DNA of 64,000 nucleotides from Panulirus ornatus (GCF_036320965.1 NC_092251.1:7948001-8012000), one strand, 5' to 3'. Positions 23,179 through 35,040 are shown, counted from the first letter of the stretch. Notes: generated by a model not told the origin, from the sequence alone. Program-made: numbers and translations.

Positions 23179-24477
23179 GTGGGTATGAAAGTCAACTGAA
23201 AACAGGAATGCACGAAAATACTTAAGAGAGTTTAAGCCCAGTCTTAATGCTCCAGAACTTGAGGTATTACATTCAGATAACGCTGTGAGTAATGCTGCAT
23301 CTGCTGTTAAATTCCCAATAACACGTCATCATACACCTAGCTTGCACTACGGGCGCGAATGCAGATTCTGGATGAATTCACAAACACGGATAGCCTGCTA
23401 TTGCCATATAATGTATATAGAAACGTATATATGTATTTTAACACGGGTGCGACAGGCTGCTCAAAGAATGTCCTGACGGGGAACACGGGATCTAGCCATC
23501 GATGGCACAAAGCGTCACCTTAACATGATAATACGGGCCGTGGAACCCCGCCCTTTGTACACGGCATTTTGGGTGTGCCCAGCGAGCTCCTGAATGGCGT
23601 CCGGACTGACTTTTATTTTTTCATCGTTAATGCTGTGGGAATGTGTGAGGTCCCCTGGGGAGCCGGGCCGAGGTACAGGTGAAAGCAAGCTGTCAGCAGA
23701 TGGGGATTGGGAGGGATGAGGGCAAACTGTTTGAGATTTATTGAGGGTTGTGTGTGTCGAGAGGTGTCGGCGTGTTGGGTTTTGATTGATCTGTGGGATC
23801 TCCTGGGTTCATCTCCTGTATTAGCACTTTCCGGTGACGTTACTCGTGTGATACGAGCAGGTTTATTGACTCATTACTAAAGGATAAGCTTCTTTATCAA
23901 TCATGCATGTCTATGTATGTGTAAATTGTGTAAGTATGTGTTTGTCAATATTAGTGCAGTGTACGTATGTGTGAGTGGGTTCATTATAACTTCAGCTGCA
24001 ATAATGCGAGTTTATCATGCAGTGTTAATCATCGTGTGGCCATTGACGAAGATGATACACAGCGCAAACAAAAGGTCTAAGGACTGGTCCTCAAAGATTG
24101 AATTCCAATGCATGTTACATAATAGGTGAGCTGTTCACCAGGTCTGGGCAACGGTGATTAGCTACATATCTAGTTGTATAGTGAGTGAACTGCTCACAAA
24201 ATCTGAGCAAAGAAAATGACTGGATTATACAACAAGGTAAGGAATGAATGGACTATCCACAATAGGTAAAATGAGGGCACGGTTCAAAGATCCGATGTAG
24301 AACATTGTTGTGGATGAAGTAGTACCTCATCATATTTGTAAGATGCTACATCCTTTACGACAGATTGTAGGATGCAATAACCTCTCTAAATACTTACAGC
24401 AATTTACACCCTTTGCAAGTACTCTGCAAGTACTACCTTCTTAAAAACTACTCCTTAGCCCCTTATCACAGTTAGGT
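23179..24477. other. Unassigned sequence, possible first intron
   Basis: No arrays or convincing exons seen. Confidence 0.35.
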
Positions 24478-24550
24478 CTCCTACGGTGCCACACAAAGGA
24501 AGTCCTCCTGGGGTGCCACACCACGATAAACCTCCAAAGGTGCCACACTT
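24478..24550. repeat. Degenerate about 32-bp repeat x3
   Basis: 'ggtgccacac' recurs three times, each preceded by 'cctcc' or 'ctcct'. The 3' end contains two donor-like ggtaagt sites on the minus strand. Confidence 0.55.
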
Positions 24551-24884
24551 ACCGGCCTACTTACCGGTGGAATGTCTCCAACACATCGTTTGAGTCCCTG
24601 GTATATCTAAAGAGCTGGTACAATGATAAGTATGCCAGCCAGAGAAGCGCTGGTTAGACAAACCACACACATCCCATGGGCGTAATACCTTACCGACCAT
24701 ACTCTCATAGTCAACAGTATAGTTTTGATTTACTAATAAGTCGCCAGAAATTACGATTCCTCTCCAGTGACCTCACGAGAATTTCGACGAACTTAGTCGA
24801 GCACTGTGTGCTCGACAAGTGAATTCCTTGTATCGTTAGGTATGTCTATCTTCAGGCAATATGGACGGACTTTTAACACACCGC
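24551..24884. other. Unassigned sequence
   Basis: No feature recognised. Confidence 0.35.
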
Positions 24885-25150
24885 AGCTGCCACACTCCGC
24901 TCCTCCCTCCCCGGCTCCGCCACTCCTGCTGTCGCACACCACACCTCCCTCTTCACTCCACCACCGCCATTACCACACATCATACCTCCCTCCTGGCTCC
25001 GCCACTGCTGCTGCCACACACCATACTTCCTTCCCGGCTCCATCACCGCCGCTGCCATATACCACACCTCCATCCTCGCTCCACTACCGCCACTACCACA
25101 CACCACACCTCCATACTGGCTCCATCACCGCCTCCCACCCTGCCCCATAC
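24885..25150. repeat. 41-bp minisatellite, about 6 copies
   Basis: 'acctccctcc'-type starts fall at 24902, 24943, 24984, 25025, 25066 and 25107, exactly 41 bp apart, each followed by 'ggctcc' and 'accgcc' variants. The plus strand is G-poor. It explains a 205-aa Pro/Ser/His-rich ORF and shadows. Confidence 0.9.
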
Positions 25151-25675
25151 CAACCACCCATAGTCCTGTCTCTTCCCCTGGAACTCCTTCCACTCACCCT
25201 CCCACTGCCCCCTAACTTCGTTCCATTCTTTTCTTCCCCCACCCCACCCTCCAGTTCCCCTTTCCTTTATTCTCTCCCTTCCATCCTCCTCCCACCAGTC
25301 GTACTCCTCCTCACTAACTGGTCCTCGCCACCCTGGCTTCACCACCCTCGTCTCCTTGGGTCCACACCATTGGCTCCTCGTCTACTGTACGACATATTCA
25401 ACATTTTTCTCTCCTCTTCATAACAGCCGCTTTACCTCGTGTTTACATTACCATTATAACTATGTCCTATTCTTTCGCTGTTTGTCCTAACCTGAAGGAA
25501 ATTATTTCAATTAAAAATCATACGTTTCCCTGTTTTTTTTTTTTCATCCTCTTTTTCTATTCCTTCTTGGGTGTTTTGCTGCCTCCTCAGCCTGGCCTTT
25601 TTTTTTTTTAAATTATCCTTTAAAGTTGTTGTAGAAACCAAGGACGCGATGGTCGACGAGTTGGGTTGGAATCTG
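25151..25675. other. Pyrimidine-rich stretch
   Basis: C/T-rich extension of the previous array passing into T-tracts. No gene signal. Confidence 0.4.
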
Positions 25676-25952
25676 GCGATGTGGTTGATGGTGGAATGGG
25701 TGATGGTGGAATGGTTGGTGGTGGAATGGTTGATGGTGGAATGGTTGATGGTGGAATGGTTGATGGTGGAATGGTTCATGGTGGAATGGTTGATGGTGGA
25801 ATGGTTGGTGGTGGAATGGTTGATGGTGGAATGGTTGATGGTGGAATGGTTGATGGTGGAATGGTGGAATGGTTGATGGTGGAATGGGTGATGGTGGAAT
25901 GGTTGATGGTGGAATGGTTGATGGTGGAATGGTTGATGGTGGAATGGCTGAT
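25676..25952. repeat. 15-bp minisatellite, almost free of C
   Basis: About 18 units of 'gttgatggtggaatg'. The plus strand contains almost no cytosine. An 8-bp partial unit near 25860 shifts the register, so the WLMVE-type frame ends and a second frame continues. The minus strand reads INHST repeats. I treat all these ORFs as satellite artefacts. Confidence 0.96.
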
Positions 25953-26806
25953 GGGTGATACGTAATATTGTCGGTGGTGATGACAGTGTTGGTAGTGATG
26001 CTGGTTAATGTTGGCGGTGATGGTGGCTACTTAGGGTGGTGGAGATGGTGGTGGTGGTGGTGAGGGTTAAGGTGTGATAATTGTGGTTGCGGTTCTCTCG
26101 TAGGTTAATGAGACATGTGTGTGAGGAGTCTATGGCTGAATACTCTCTCCCTTCTCGGTTGAGGCTCCCCTTCCATACAATCCTCACCTCCTCTTCATTC
26201 TTTTTCACCACATTCATTCTTGCTGGTCGTTTCATTCACTTTCATTATGTTCCCCTCTGGCTCTTCACCTTACCTGTCCCATTCATCTATTTCATTCTCT
26301 CTTTTGATTTCGTATCCTCATCCAAACCTTTATTCGTAAGATAACTTGCCTTTCTGTATCGTCCTTATGTCCTACCATATGTCTCCCATCGTCTGACTTT
26401 CTCTCCCTTCAGAACATTCTTTCCGGCCCATTTCTCATCAAACGCTCCTTTGCCATCTCGTCTCCCGTACAGCTTCCGTTCCATTCGTCTCCCCTTCCCT
26501 TCCAGCCAGCCCAGCCCCTCCTTCCCCACACACGTCGCCGTTGCTGGTCAAGCGGTTTTGTTTGGCGAGTGGTCAAGCCTTCATCCCCAGCTCGTGTCTC
26601 CCACACCTTAGGGTCGGTCTGGGCTAAAAGCACCGGTAGTGGTGTCCATTACAGCGTCTAAGGCCACTAAAACTTCCTGCCTAAAGGTCAGAACTTCTCG
26701 TGGACGTTATCTCAACGCCTGGAAGTTGGTCAACTCACTGGGAAGAGAAATTCCTTTCGGGTTACGTTATAATGGTGAAGTTGTCATGTTAAGAGTTACT
26801 TTTGCA

Positions 26807-26808
<2 letters not shown>
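25953..26808. other. Decayed GGT-rich tail and unassigned sequence
   Basis: 25960-26070 is a diverged 'gtggtgatg' continuation. The rest is C/T-rich with no recognised feature. Confidence 0.4.

Positions 26809-26861
<53 letters not shown>
26809..26861. repeat. (CT)n microsatellite
   Basis: Perfect CT tract. Confidence 0.98.
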
Positions 26862-26863
<2 letters not shown>

Positions 26864-28411
26864 GACACGCGCATTCCCACCAACAGCCACACCACACACC
26901 CGCCTGTGACATGCGTCGTCCACCTACAACGCCAGTCCTCACCCTACGAGGGAGGAGAGGTTCATGCAGCATTCCTCTCACCACCTCGTCATGTCACGTC
27001 CACACTGAAGGCGTAGTATCGTGTGGTTCATTCCATACAGGCGACCGTCGTGACGAGCATAAAGATGAGGCAAAGTTGTACTACAGGATCGAATACAAGT
27101 GGCCATTACAATCACGATTACGTTATAGTGAAGTGGCCTTTGGCACGTCAGTAGGAATTTTTTTCATGCTCATTTATGATCAGGGATTGAACGGGTGACT
27201 GGTATGGTAGTAGAGCATTCTTTTTTTCTCCTTTGAATTTCAGACCGACAAATGAGGCTTGTCTGTCTCCTACGTTGTCGAATGTTCAAAACTGTTGGAC
27301 GTACGAGTTGTGAGGTCCTCCAGGCCGCCAAGTCGAAACCACAGGGACAATTCTCATGGCAGGTCTCCCATTGTAAGCCACGCTCCTACACTGTAATTTC
27401 TGACCGGCCTCTCACCTGTGTTTCAATGACTAATTTGCTTCGGAATTTCTATCGGTGTGTTTAGGATAAGATGAACCTCTGGGTAAGGCAAGTTTATAGA
27501 CAATGGTTTTCAGGGAGAAGAATGCGAGTACACGAGCGAAAGTACCTTTTTTTTCATCCACTGAAATGAGGGAGTTATACAGGTACACAGACCATACAGA
27601 CCCATGGTCTAAGCGAGGTGGCCTGGGCTTAATAGGAGTACGCTGATAATCCCCTCCCTGATCATGGTCTAATCCAGCGACATTATGAAAGTGTAATAGA
27701 TCACTTTTATCAGATTACGTGAGTTCTATGCTTGAAAAGATGAATAAGTTTAATTCCTTTTGTCACAGGGAGTCGAAGGTCTTCTCGCGGGAACGTCATA
27801 TGGTCCACTGAGTGTCGAGCATCGGATCCGAGTGTTTATATGGAAGGTGATTCTAATATATCCATAGGCCGGATGGGATCTCCGCCTACCCACACCGCCG
27901 TTCTCGTGATTTATGGGTTTTCGAGTCAGTACGAACCGGTACCCAAACACAGCCTTATGTATCCTCCTGTGTGCTACCGAATCCTCCTCTCCCGTGTAGC
28001 CTTTGTTGATGATCTGAGCATAGTATAAAGGTTACTGGATCGTTTATCGCATTTCTCTCACTCAAAGGCCAATGCGACTGAATTCCTTTGTTACGACTGG
28101 GCTCGTGGGAACGTCCTCGATTGTGTTGATCTTCGTGGATGGTGACGTGGTGAGTGTAGACGTGATCAGGCCCAGATTGTGAACAGCAGGGGAGGCCTAT
28201 TGTTCAGCCGAATATTATCTGCCAGATGCATTTCAGTGGATTATTTTCCTTTTTCTTTTCTAATCAAATCTCTCTAATGATTCTAGACTTTATCATTATG
28301 AAACATGGAAGACTTGAGGGAAATTCATTATGTCGTTCATCTAATTCAAAGAGTTGACTAAGAGTTTGTGATTTTGAGACATGGTAACTATAAATTCATA
28401 TGCTTTATTCT

Positions 28412-28412
<1 letters not shown>
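26862..28412. other. Unassigned sequence
   Basis: Contains one strong acceptor-like site ('ttctcctttgaatttcag', ending about 27243) without a convincing donor. No arrays. Confidence 0.35.

Positions 28413-28468
<56 letters not shown>
28413..28468. repeat. (CA)n microsatellite
   Basis: Perfect CA tract of 28 units. Confidence 0.98.
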
Positions 28469-28469
<1 letters not shown>

Positions 28470-28666
28470 CATGACAGCAGAGGAAGTTCGACAGACGGGT
28501 CCCTCCGAGTGACCTACTGGAATGTTGTTCCCAACACACAACTACTTCAGAGTTAGAGGGATTACCGACTCCACGCCTCCAAACTATAGAAATCAGTTTG
28601 GCAAGACAGGTTGTTAAAGCTGTTGGAGGGGCAGACGGTGGTCCATTTTCGGCATCTTCCATGCAC

Positions 28667-28668
<2 letters not shown>

Positions 28669-28757
<89 letters not shown>
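28669..28757. repeat. (GA)n microsatellite, 89 bp
   Basis: Longest GA tract in the window. Confidence 0.98.
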
Positions 28758-28758
<1 letters not shown>

Positions 28759-29654
28759 CTCAGGAACTCTACGTGATCATTACTGATGGCAAGCGAGATC
28801 ATCTAATCTATTCATACCAGCGTTCTATCGGATCTCCTGCTGTTCGAAGTGTATGAAGCAGAGGCTGGGTGTCACTCATGGTGTAACGCGCCTCATCGAG
28901 TAAAAAAGGCAAGCGAAGTTCTAGCCTCTGGGAGATAACGTGCACAAAAAACAAACAAACAAACAACTACATTACTTCTGTCGAGAAGTCGAAAAAAAAA
29001 TGAAAAAAGAAAATAGGTCGCATACACAAAGGCTTTTCCCTCTCGATTATTTGATCAGTAAATAAGCCACGTACAAGATAAAAGAGAACCGGGTTACTGT
29101 AAATACACAAGTGTAAATTTCCAATTAACGAGGCAACTTCCGGAGAGGGGTGGAAACGACCAATCTCAGGTGCAATCGAAAAAAAACAAAAACAAAAAAC
29201 CAAAAGGAAATCATTTAAGTGAAATGTGGATCAAGGGTCAGGGTTACCAGAGGTCGAGTCGGGGCGCGGGGCAGGTCTTTTCTGGAAGATGGATTTCATG
29301 CTATACATCATGTCAAGCTCGGAACTAGGAACACACGTTGCTGCCGACGAAGAACGTGGAACAGAGCGTTGCTAAAACGTACATGGCTTACCATGTTGTG
29401 GGCGAAGCCCGAAGAGAGGACTTACGAGTGTAGGTCGAGTGGATAAAGGATTTTACTTGATAATAAGACAGACCATCCCATGAGACCTCATGATATCTGC
29501 AGATCAGAGACGCATCTTGGCGATAGAACTAAACAACCGAACTCATTTCATAAGCCTTTATGGCAAAGGAGTCACGTATGGAACGAGGAATTTACCATCT
29601 GACGAAGCAACATCGCGAGACAGAAGGAGACAAGAGGTGTCGTCACAGTACACA
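28758..29654. other. Unassigned sequence
   Basis: Short (AAAC)n-like run near 28946-28968. Nothing else recognised. Confidence 0.4.
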
Positions 29655-29690
29655 CCTCCTCCTCCTCCTCCTCCTCCTCCTCCTCCTCCT
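29655..29690. repeat. (CCT)12 microsatellite
   Basis: Twelve CCT units, followed to about 29775 by imperfect 'ccaccttctcc' repeats. Confidence 0.95.
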
Positions 29691-29932
29691 TCTTCCCTCT
29701 TCCTCTCCACTTCATCCTACTCCTTCTTCCCCTTCGTCTCCACCTTCTCCACCTTCCTCTCCACCTTCTCCACAAGGCCCCCCTCCTCCTCCATCACTAT
29801 TAGTGGGAACACCATTCCCTCACCACAATGACCTCTGGACTACCCAGTGCTGTGGTGTCACGGAGTTGTTTAAACTCGGAAAAAACTAAAGGAAACGTGG
29901 CTAAATTATGGGTCTAGAGGGAAGTGGTGACA

Positions 29933-29934
<2 letters not shown>

Positions 29935-29990
<56 letters not shown>
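29935..29990. repeat. (GT)n microsatellite
   Basis: Perfect GT tract of 28 units. Confidence 0.98.
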
Positions 29991-29994
<4 letters not shown>

Positions 29995-30276
29995 ACATAT
30001 TTGCACTTACGGGGAGGGAGCTTTGTACTCGTGGGGCCCCGCCTCTTGTTCTGGTTCTCTAGTTATACACTTGTTTTAATATTCCGACGGCAGTCGCGTA
30101 CCCACTCTCTCCCAAACTCATTTCATTAACTGGTACCACATTTGTCGCATTCCTATGGACCCTTTCCAGCGGTTAACGTTGCTCTTCAGAAAATGAGACC
30201 AGATTAATGCTGCGTTATTTCCAGCATGGGTCAACCAGACGTCGTGTATATATCTCTGCATACACTGTCAGTCAAT

Positions 30277-30470
30277 AGAAGGCAGTTTAGATGTTGAGAA
30301 GGACATGTCCATGAGCTGGAAGGCAGTTTAGATGTTGAGCAGGACATGTCCATGATCTGGAAGGCAGTTTAGATGTTGAGCAGGACATGTCCATGATCTG
30401 GAAGGCAGTTTAGATGTTGAGCAGGACATGTCCATGATCTGGAAGGCAGTTTAGATGTTGACCAGGATAT
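30277..30470. repeat. 41-bp minisatellite, about 5 copies
   Basis: 'ggaaggcagtttagatgttg' recurs at 30318, 30359 and further at exact 41-bp spacing, each with 'aggacatgtccatgatct'. The array lies immediately 3' of the minus-strand LINE fragment and overlaps its last codons. Confidence 0.93.
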
Positions 30471-31222
30471 AGCTATCTTCCCCCACAGTCCTCCTCATGT
30501 GCTGTATAAGTACCAAGGTCTGCTTGATGTCAGCTCTCATGTTCCCTCTCACAGAGCGACTCCAGTAACTCGTTACCCTCCCGAAGTACTTCTCACCACC
30601 TGGCCTGTTTGGACTCTTCCCCATCTTCCTGACTTTACATTTTCCAGGGTTAACTCCTATATGCAATTAGTCAGACCAGTGCCTTTGCAAATGTTCGCAG
30701 AGTCTGCTCTTATGCGCTTCTTGCATACTTTAAGCATCATCAGCATATACATTCAGGTATGAATCCATCTTATCTGGTAAGTCATTTACGAGACTGGTAA
30801 TAAAAAAAGGTGGTCCCAACACATAGCCCTGGGGTGCCCCGCCTCTCATGCCCCGCCCAAATTGAGAAGGATCTGATGACATGCGCACTCTGTTCTCTCC
30901 CAGTTAGTCGACTTTGAGTGTTCTTCCTATGACACTAATTTGGATGTTTGGAACACTATCAAATGCCTTCTGGCAGCCTAGGAAGATACAAAGCCACCTG
31001 TCGATCACGTTACGATGTCCAAAGGAATTCAACACACGTTTATTGTCTCCCACGTAGGGGAGTTAAAGTCAGGTAAGAACTCTTCTAACTGGATGTAATT
31101 GTTTTCTCTCGTATCCTGCGGGCTTTTCTCGTTAGGGATAATGTTCTGTAATTCAAGACTGTCTCTGTGTCACTTCTCTGGGATGATGGCACAACAATGG
31201 CCCTCTTCCACTCCGTTGCAAC
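30451..31222 (-). mobile_element. Decayed LINE (non-LTR) reverse transcriptase
   Basis: Read on the minus strand, four RT blocks appear in order. The fingers block is EWKRAIVVP and NYRTLSLT (31085-31222). Motif A is FLGCQKAFDSVP (about 30970-31005), where the usual catalytic Asp is Gly. Motif B is GAPQGYVLGPPFF, and motif C is YADD (about 30740). A thumb-like block with KCKVRKMGKSPNRP follows (30451-30666). Stops and frameshifts separate the blocks, and part of the A-to-B spacer is missing. This is a dead fragment; endonuclease and untranslated regions are not seen. Motifs fit jockey/CR1-type LINEs, but the clade is uncertain. Confidence 0.92.
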
Positions 31223-31349
31223 AGTTTCTTTCATCGAGATATATTTAAGGTGACATAGTTAATGGCCTGGCAAGGGTCTCTGGGCACTGTCTTAAACACA
31301 GATAGCGAGAAAGCATACGGACCATAGGCCGTGTGTGCCACCACACCAC

Positions 31350-31520
31350 CATCACTTGATGGACCCTCTCCACTCCTCGACGCCGGGCCTGGTGACCTCC
31401 TCCTTATGACTCGACGCTAGCTTAGTGGTCTTTCCCCACGCCCTAACGCCAGCTTGATAGATCCTCCTCACGCCCCGACGCCAAGCTTTGTAGTTCCTTC
31501 CTATGTCTCTCCCAACGGCC
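31350..31520. repeat. Degenerate about 34-36-bp repeat
   Basis: 'cgacgcc' or 'taacgcc', then 'agctt' and 'tcctcc' recur four times upstream of the LINE fragment. Confidence 0.6.
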
Positions 31521-31959
31521 TCGTCGCTCATCAAGCATGATTTACCTACTGAAGGCGACAGTCAGTTGAAACCATCGGACTCTCTGGACGCATTATTCTA
31601 ATATCTAAGTATAAGACTCAAGGTTCATGAGACTGACGAAATGCTTTCGTAACTAATTGTCATCACCTAAGAGTAATGACAATACACTCCAAGAATCAAG
31701 GCTAATGATAAGCTTAGTACGATCTTACACAGAGGGATCCTGTTGAAGGAAATTGCAATAACAGGGGCGTTGACAGACGCGTTTAGAAAACGACAACCGC
31801 GTCAGGAAGGGAGCTCGGGTGAAGCGAGAGGAACAATGCTGCCTCCTTCACTCACAACCTGAGGAAGATTGCACCTCCCGCCCTGGAAAAGATGAACGAG
31901 GTTGCCTCGGCACGACACACCTGGCAATGTTTTGCAACTTTCACTCATCTTTCCTCCAG
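31521..31959. other. Unassigned sequence
   Basis: Ends with a good polypyrimidine tract and acceptor at 31959. Confidence 0.35.
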
Positions 31960-32027
31960 ACGGATCGCGGCTCGACTCCCACGAACTGGGAGTGGCGAAG
32001 ACCTTGCCCTCGTGACTCACGACAAAG
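31960..32027 (+). CDS. Short internal exon candidate, 68 nt
   Basis: A strong acceptor ('cactcatctttcctccag') and a consensus donor AAAG|GTGAGT (GT at 32028) bound 68 nt. The frame starting after 1 nt is open and reads RIAARLPRTGSGEDLALVTH and on; a second frame is also open. The size suits a small internal exon. No homologue is recognised. Confidence 0.3.
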
Positions 32028-32705
32028 GTGAGTCGATATGTGAATCTGACGGGCGTGGACTCGACTGAGGCGCGTAGGTGAGCGCTGGCATGACCTACAA
32101 GCGAGAGTTGAGATGACATTCTCAGGAATTATGAGCAGTGCTACACACACGAAAGACCTTCGGGGAGCGATTACCATCTTCAGCGTTCACCCATCAGCGG
32201 GAAGGCCACACAAATGTAGTCACCATCTTCAGCATTTACTCTCTCCAACGGTTACTCTTCGCCAATCTGGCACAAGAACAGGAAGAGCGTTATTGTGAGA
32301 CCTAGCGTATAGCAACAGTTTGACGTACGTATGTGCTTTTGGTGAAGGGCTGGTGGTGAAGGCTGACTGGTGAGGTAAGAGACAGGGAAAGCTAAGGTGG
32401 GGAGATGGGACGAAAGAAGTTGAGAGTATGGGAGGCTTGAGGAGGTGGGAGGAGCGGGGGAGTGGAGTGAATAGGAGGCAGGAGGAGTAGATATGTGTCA
32501 TAGAACTTTATGAAACCCATGATGCTCTTTGTCCTTTCATGAAATATGAAGAATGTGACACTATTAATGATGAATTATCATTTTTTTCTTATATTTTCAG
32601 TAAGGCGTTGGACGTCTTCAGTTACTGTTCTTCACTAGGGAAACACTTGCTCTCAGCCCATCCTTTCTATTGTTTCTTTTTCTTTTGCCTCTTTCTCCTT
32701 TACAG
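32028..32705. other. Unassigned sequence
   Basis: G-rich patch at 32340-32480 with imperfect 'ggtgggagg' words, then T-rich sequence leading to a strong acceptor. Confidence 0.35.
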
Positions 32706-32753
32706 ACTGACCTCATTGAGGACCTCTGTCGTTTACTGGAGACTTTGACGTGA
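32706..32753 (+). CDS. Weak terminal-exon candidate
   Basis: It follows the longest polypyrimidine acceptor in the window ('tgcctctttctcctttacag'). In phase 0 it reads TDLIEDLCRLLETLT then TGA. Sixteen codons carry little information, so the acceptor is the main evidence. Confidence 0.18.
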   Translation, partial: TDLIEDLCRLLETLT

Positions 32754-33141
32754 GACATGACTGCCTTCACCCGAGGTAGACGTCCAAGGAGGCCACATCT
32801 TCATCACCCCCAAGGCACACCTGGGTCCTCGTTGTCCTGTGATAAGGTAGGAATCTGGAGGACTGGCACACAGACTACAGACGAGAGATCACATAGGCCT
32901 CTACACCAACCAGCCCAACCGAGGCAAAGTCCTTCCAGTCGCAAGCCCGCCCGAAAGTCAGCCTTTCCAACACCCAGTCCACCTAACACTTACTTAGTCC
33001 AATCAACACCCAGCCCACTCAACACCAAGTCTCAGGGACTTATATATATACGTATATACTAACACATCCACCCACACACATACTCAGAGAAGGAACCTCT
33101 AACAGAATTTCTTGAATTCTTGAAATAAAAAGTACAGTTAC

Positions 33142-33321
33142 CTTAGAAACCTCACCATCTCCGGCATACCACCACACCTGATAAGATCCCTCAGCCCGAA
33201 TCTCTATGGGCATGTAGAAGTGACTCAGCCTAGCCCATGGATGGTAAGTCGACCTGGGGCGCACACACACGACCAGCAGGACACTGACAGTGAGGTATGA
33301 CAGCACATCTAGTGTGACACG
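33142..33321 (-). CDS. Internal exon candidate with PKD-like motif
   Basis: On the minus strand a pyrimidine-rich acceptor (CAG|CGTGTC, exon start 33321) and donor AAG|GTAACT bound exactly 180 nt, open in phase 0 for 60 codons. The peptide has a hydrophobic stretch (VLSYLTVSVLLVVCV) and later EGSYQVWWYAGDGEVSK. The W-x-x-GDG pattern resembles the W-D/Y-F-GDG core of PKD/polycystin extracellular domains. That is an inference from a short motif. A stronger donor or neighbouring exon in phase is not established. Confidence 0.3.
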
Positions 33322-33594
33322 CTGATGGAGGGTTGGTCACCGGAGATGGAGGCAGAGGGTTAGAGGAGACTGGAGTTGAGGGTTGGGGAGACTAGAGTTG
33401 GGAACTAGGGAGACAGGGAGTATAAGGGGTTGGGGAGCCAGACAGTAGTAAGTTTGAGAGACTGGAGTAGGGAGTTGTGGTGGTGGATGGAATGAAGACA
33501 TCTGGTGTGAGCCACTGAGACGAGGCAATAAAAACAAGGGTGTATAAGGGAATGATGAAGCTCTGATGGGGAGGAAAAGATAGCATCTGGGGAG

Positions 33595-33788
33595 TCAGAA
33601 GCAAAGTAAAGGAAAGAAGAACTTCAGTGATGGGTTGATGGTTGCGATACACGAGGATGCGACGGTGTCGCGCAGGGTACTATACCAATGATAGGACACG
33701 GAAGAAGAATCTTCACCTCTTGGGAAAATTGTGCTACGCGTCTCAGACGTACACGAAACGACACTGACCTTCGGTTCTCTGTACGTCA
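33595..33788 (-). CDS. Weak exon candidate upstream of 33142-33321
   Basis: A good minus-strand acceptor ('cttgtccactctgaccacag') is followed by 2 nt and 63 open codons to a stop. The peptide contains KVSVVSCTSETRST and SVSYHWYSTLRD, reminiscent of a beta-sandwich extracellular domain. No clear donor lies inside, so it cannot yet be joined in phase to 33142-33321. Confidence 0.18.
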
Positions 33789-33977
33789 CTGTGGTCAGAG
33801 TGGACAAGACAGGATACATGGCGATTTATCCGACGATAAGAATTTTCTCGTTGTTCTACCCGAGTGGTGAATGATGTAGTAGAAGTGTTATCCTTTGGCT
33901 GAGATGACCAGATCTTAAGTTTCTAGTCTATAAATTAGCAAATACAGATTTACACGCAATTACTTACTTGCATACTA

Positions 33978-33983
<6 letters not shown>

Positions 33984-34018
<35 letters not shown>

Positions 34019-34067
34019 ACACACACACACACATACACACACACATACACACACACACACATACACA
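33984..34067. repeat. Interrupted (AC)n microsatellite
   Basis: AC tract with 'acag' and 'acat' interruptions. Confidence 0.95.
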
Positions 34068-34113
34068 GATAGACTGAAAAACGGACAGACATTCCGACAG
34101 TCAACCGGTTTTA

Positions 34114-34115
<2 letters not shown>

Positions 34116-34158
<43 letters not shown>
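34116..34158. repeat. (AC)n microsatellite
   Basis: Perfect AC tract 49 bp after the previous one. Confidence 0.97.
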
Positions 34159-34160
<2 letters not shown>

Positions 34161-34899
34161 ACAAATGTCGGTGCTTTGATGCACACATCCTCCCGTTATA
34201 ACAGTCATTATTTGTGTTGGCTGAGCACCTATTACCCAACGACTTATTTCTTTCCTGAATAAACTGTTTTCCCTCCAGGCGTGACTGGCCTGTAAGGCCC
34301 TTTTGGTCTGTAAGGTGAGTAGGGGTGCAGGGTTGTAGGTTGTGGTCTGCGTGTGACGCCTGTGGTTTGACTGTGAGGGTCTGTGGTCTGGCAAACGGTC
34401 CACCAGCAGCCTGGCTCGTCGCCCCTGACGCCACGTCTCGGGGGGAGGCACTAATGGCTCAGTAATTGTCCTTTTGTTTAGGATAATGACGTGAGGCCAT
34501 GCCAGGATCAGCAGCTAGCCTGCCTCCCTGTCTACCCTACCAGGGGCAAGAGGAGTGACGTCTGCTTCACAACATCCTGGAGACTAACGAGGGGGGACCT
34601 TTGTGTCAGAGTGAGGGACGAGTATCGCCATAAGAAAAAGGCCTTGTTATAGATATCTCTCTCTTGAAGACGACTATCATTTCAGAGCATATGATAAACC
34701 TCTCCCTGATGGGTTCAGTCGAACGACTCTGTTAGTTTGGTCAAATCAGGTGTCTATCAGGAGTTTTGTTCAAGCACAAATCATCAGTTTCGTTATGAAA
34801 ACAAAGGGACAAACGACTGTGTTCGCGGCAAATCAGGATACACACAGATGCAATATTTACTTAAGAATTAGTTAGGCGATTGAAATCGAGTTGGAAAAC
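34159..34899. other. Unassigned sequence
   Basis: Nothing convincing. A 36-nt interval at 34279-34314 between acceptor and donor signals was considered and rejected. Confidence 0.4.
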
Positions 34900-34930
34900 C
34901 CTCCTCCTCCTCCTCCTCCTCCTCCTCCTC
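34900..34930. repeat. (CCT)n microsatellite
   Basis: Ten CCT units. Confidence 0.93.
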
Positions 34931-35021
34931 TCCTGCCCCTCCTTTTGCACCACCAGGTGAGGAGCACCAGATACCTGCAGCGGCTTGCCTGATGGTCTCT
35001 TCCGTGGCGGCGGTGGCGGTG

Positions 35022-35040
35022 ACACACACACACACACACA
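35022..35040. repeat. Short (AC)n microsatellite
   Basis: Nine AC units. Confidence 0.9.

Noticed and set aside
27244..27464. Exon after the strong acceptor at 27243
   Set aside because: One frame is open for about 70 codons but there is no donor or polyadenylation signal, and other frames close at once.
34279..34314. 36-nt micro-exon between 'ttttccctccag' and AAG|GTGAGT
   Set aside because: Two of three frames are not usable or too short to judge; signals alone are insufficient.
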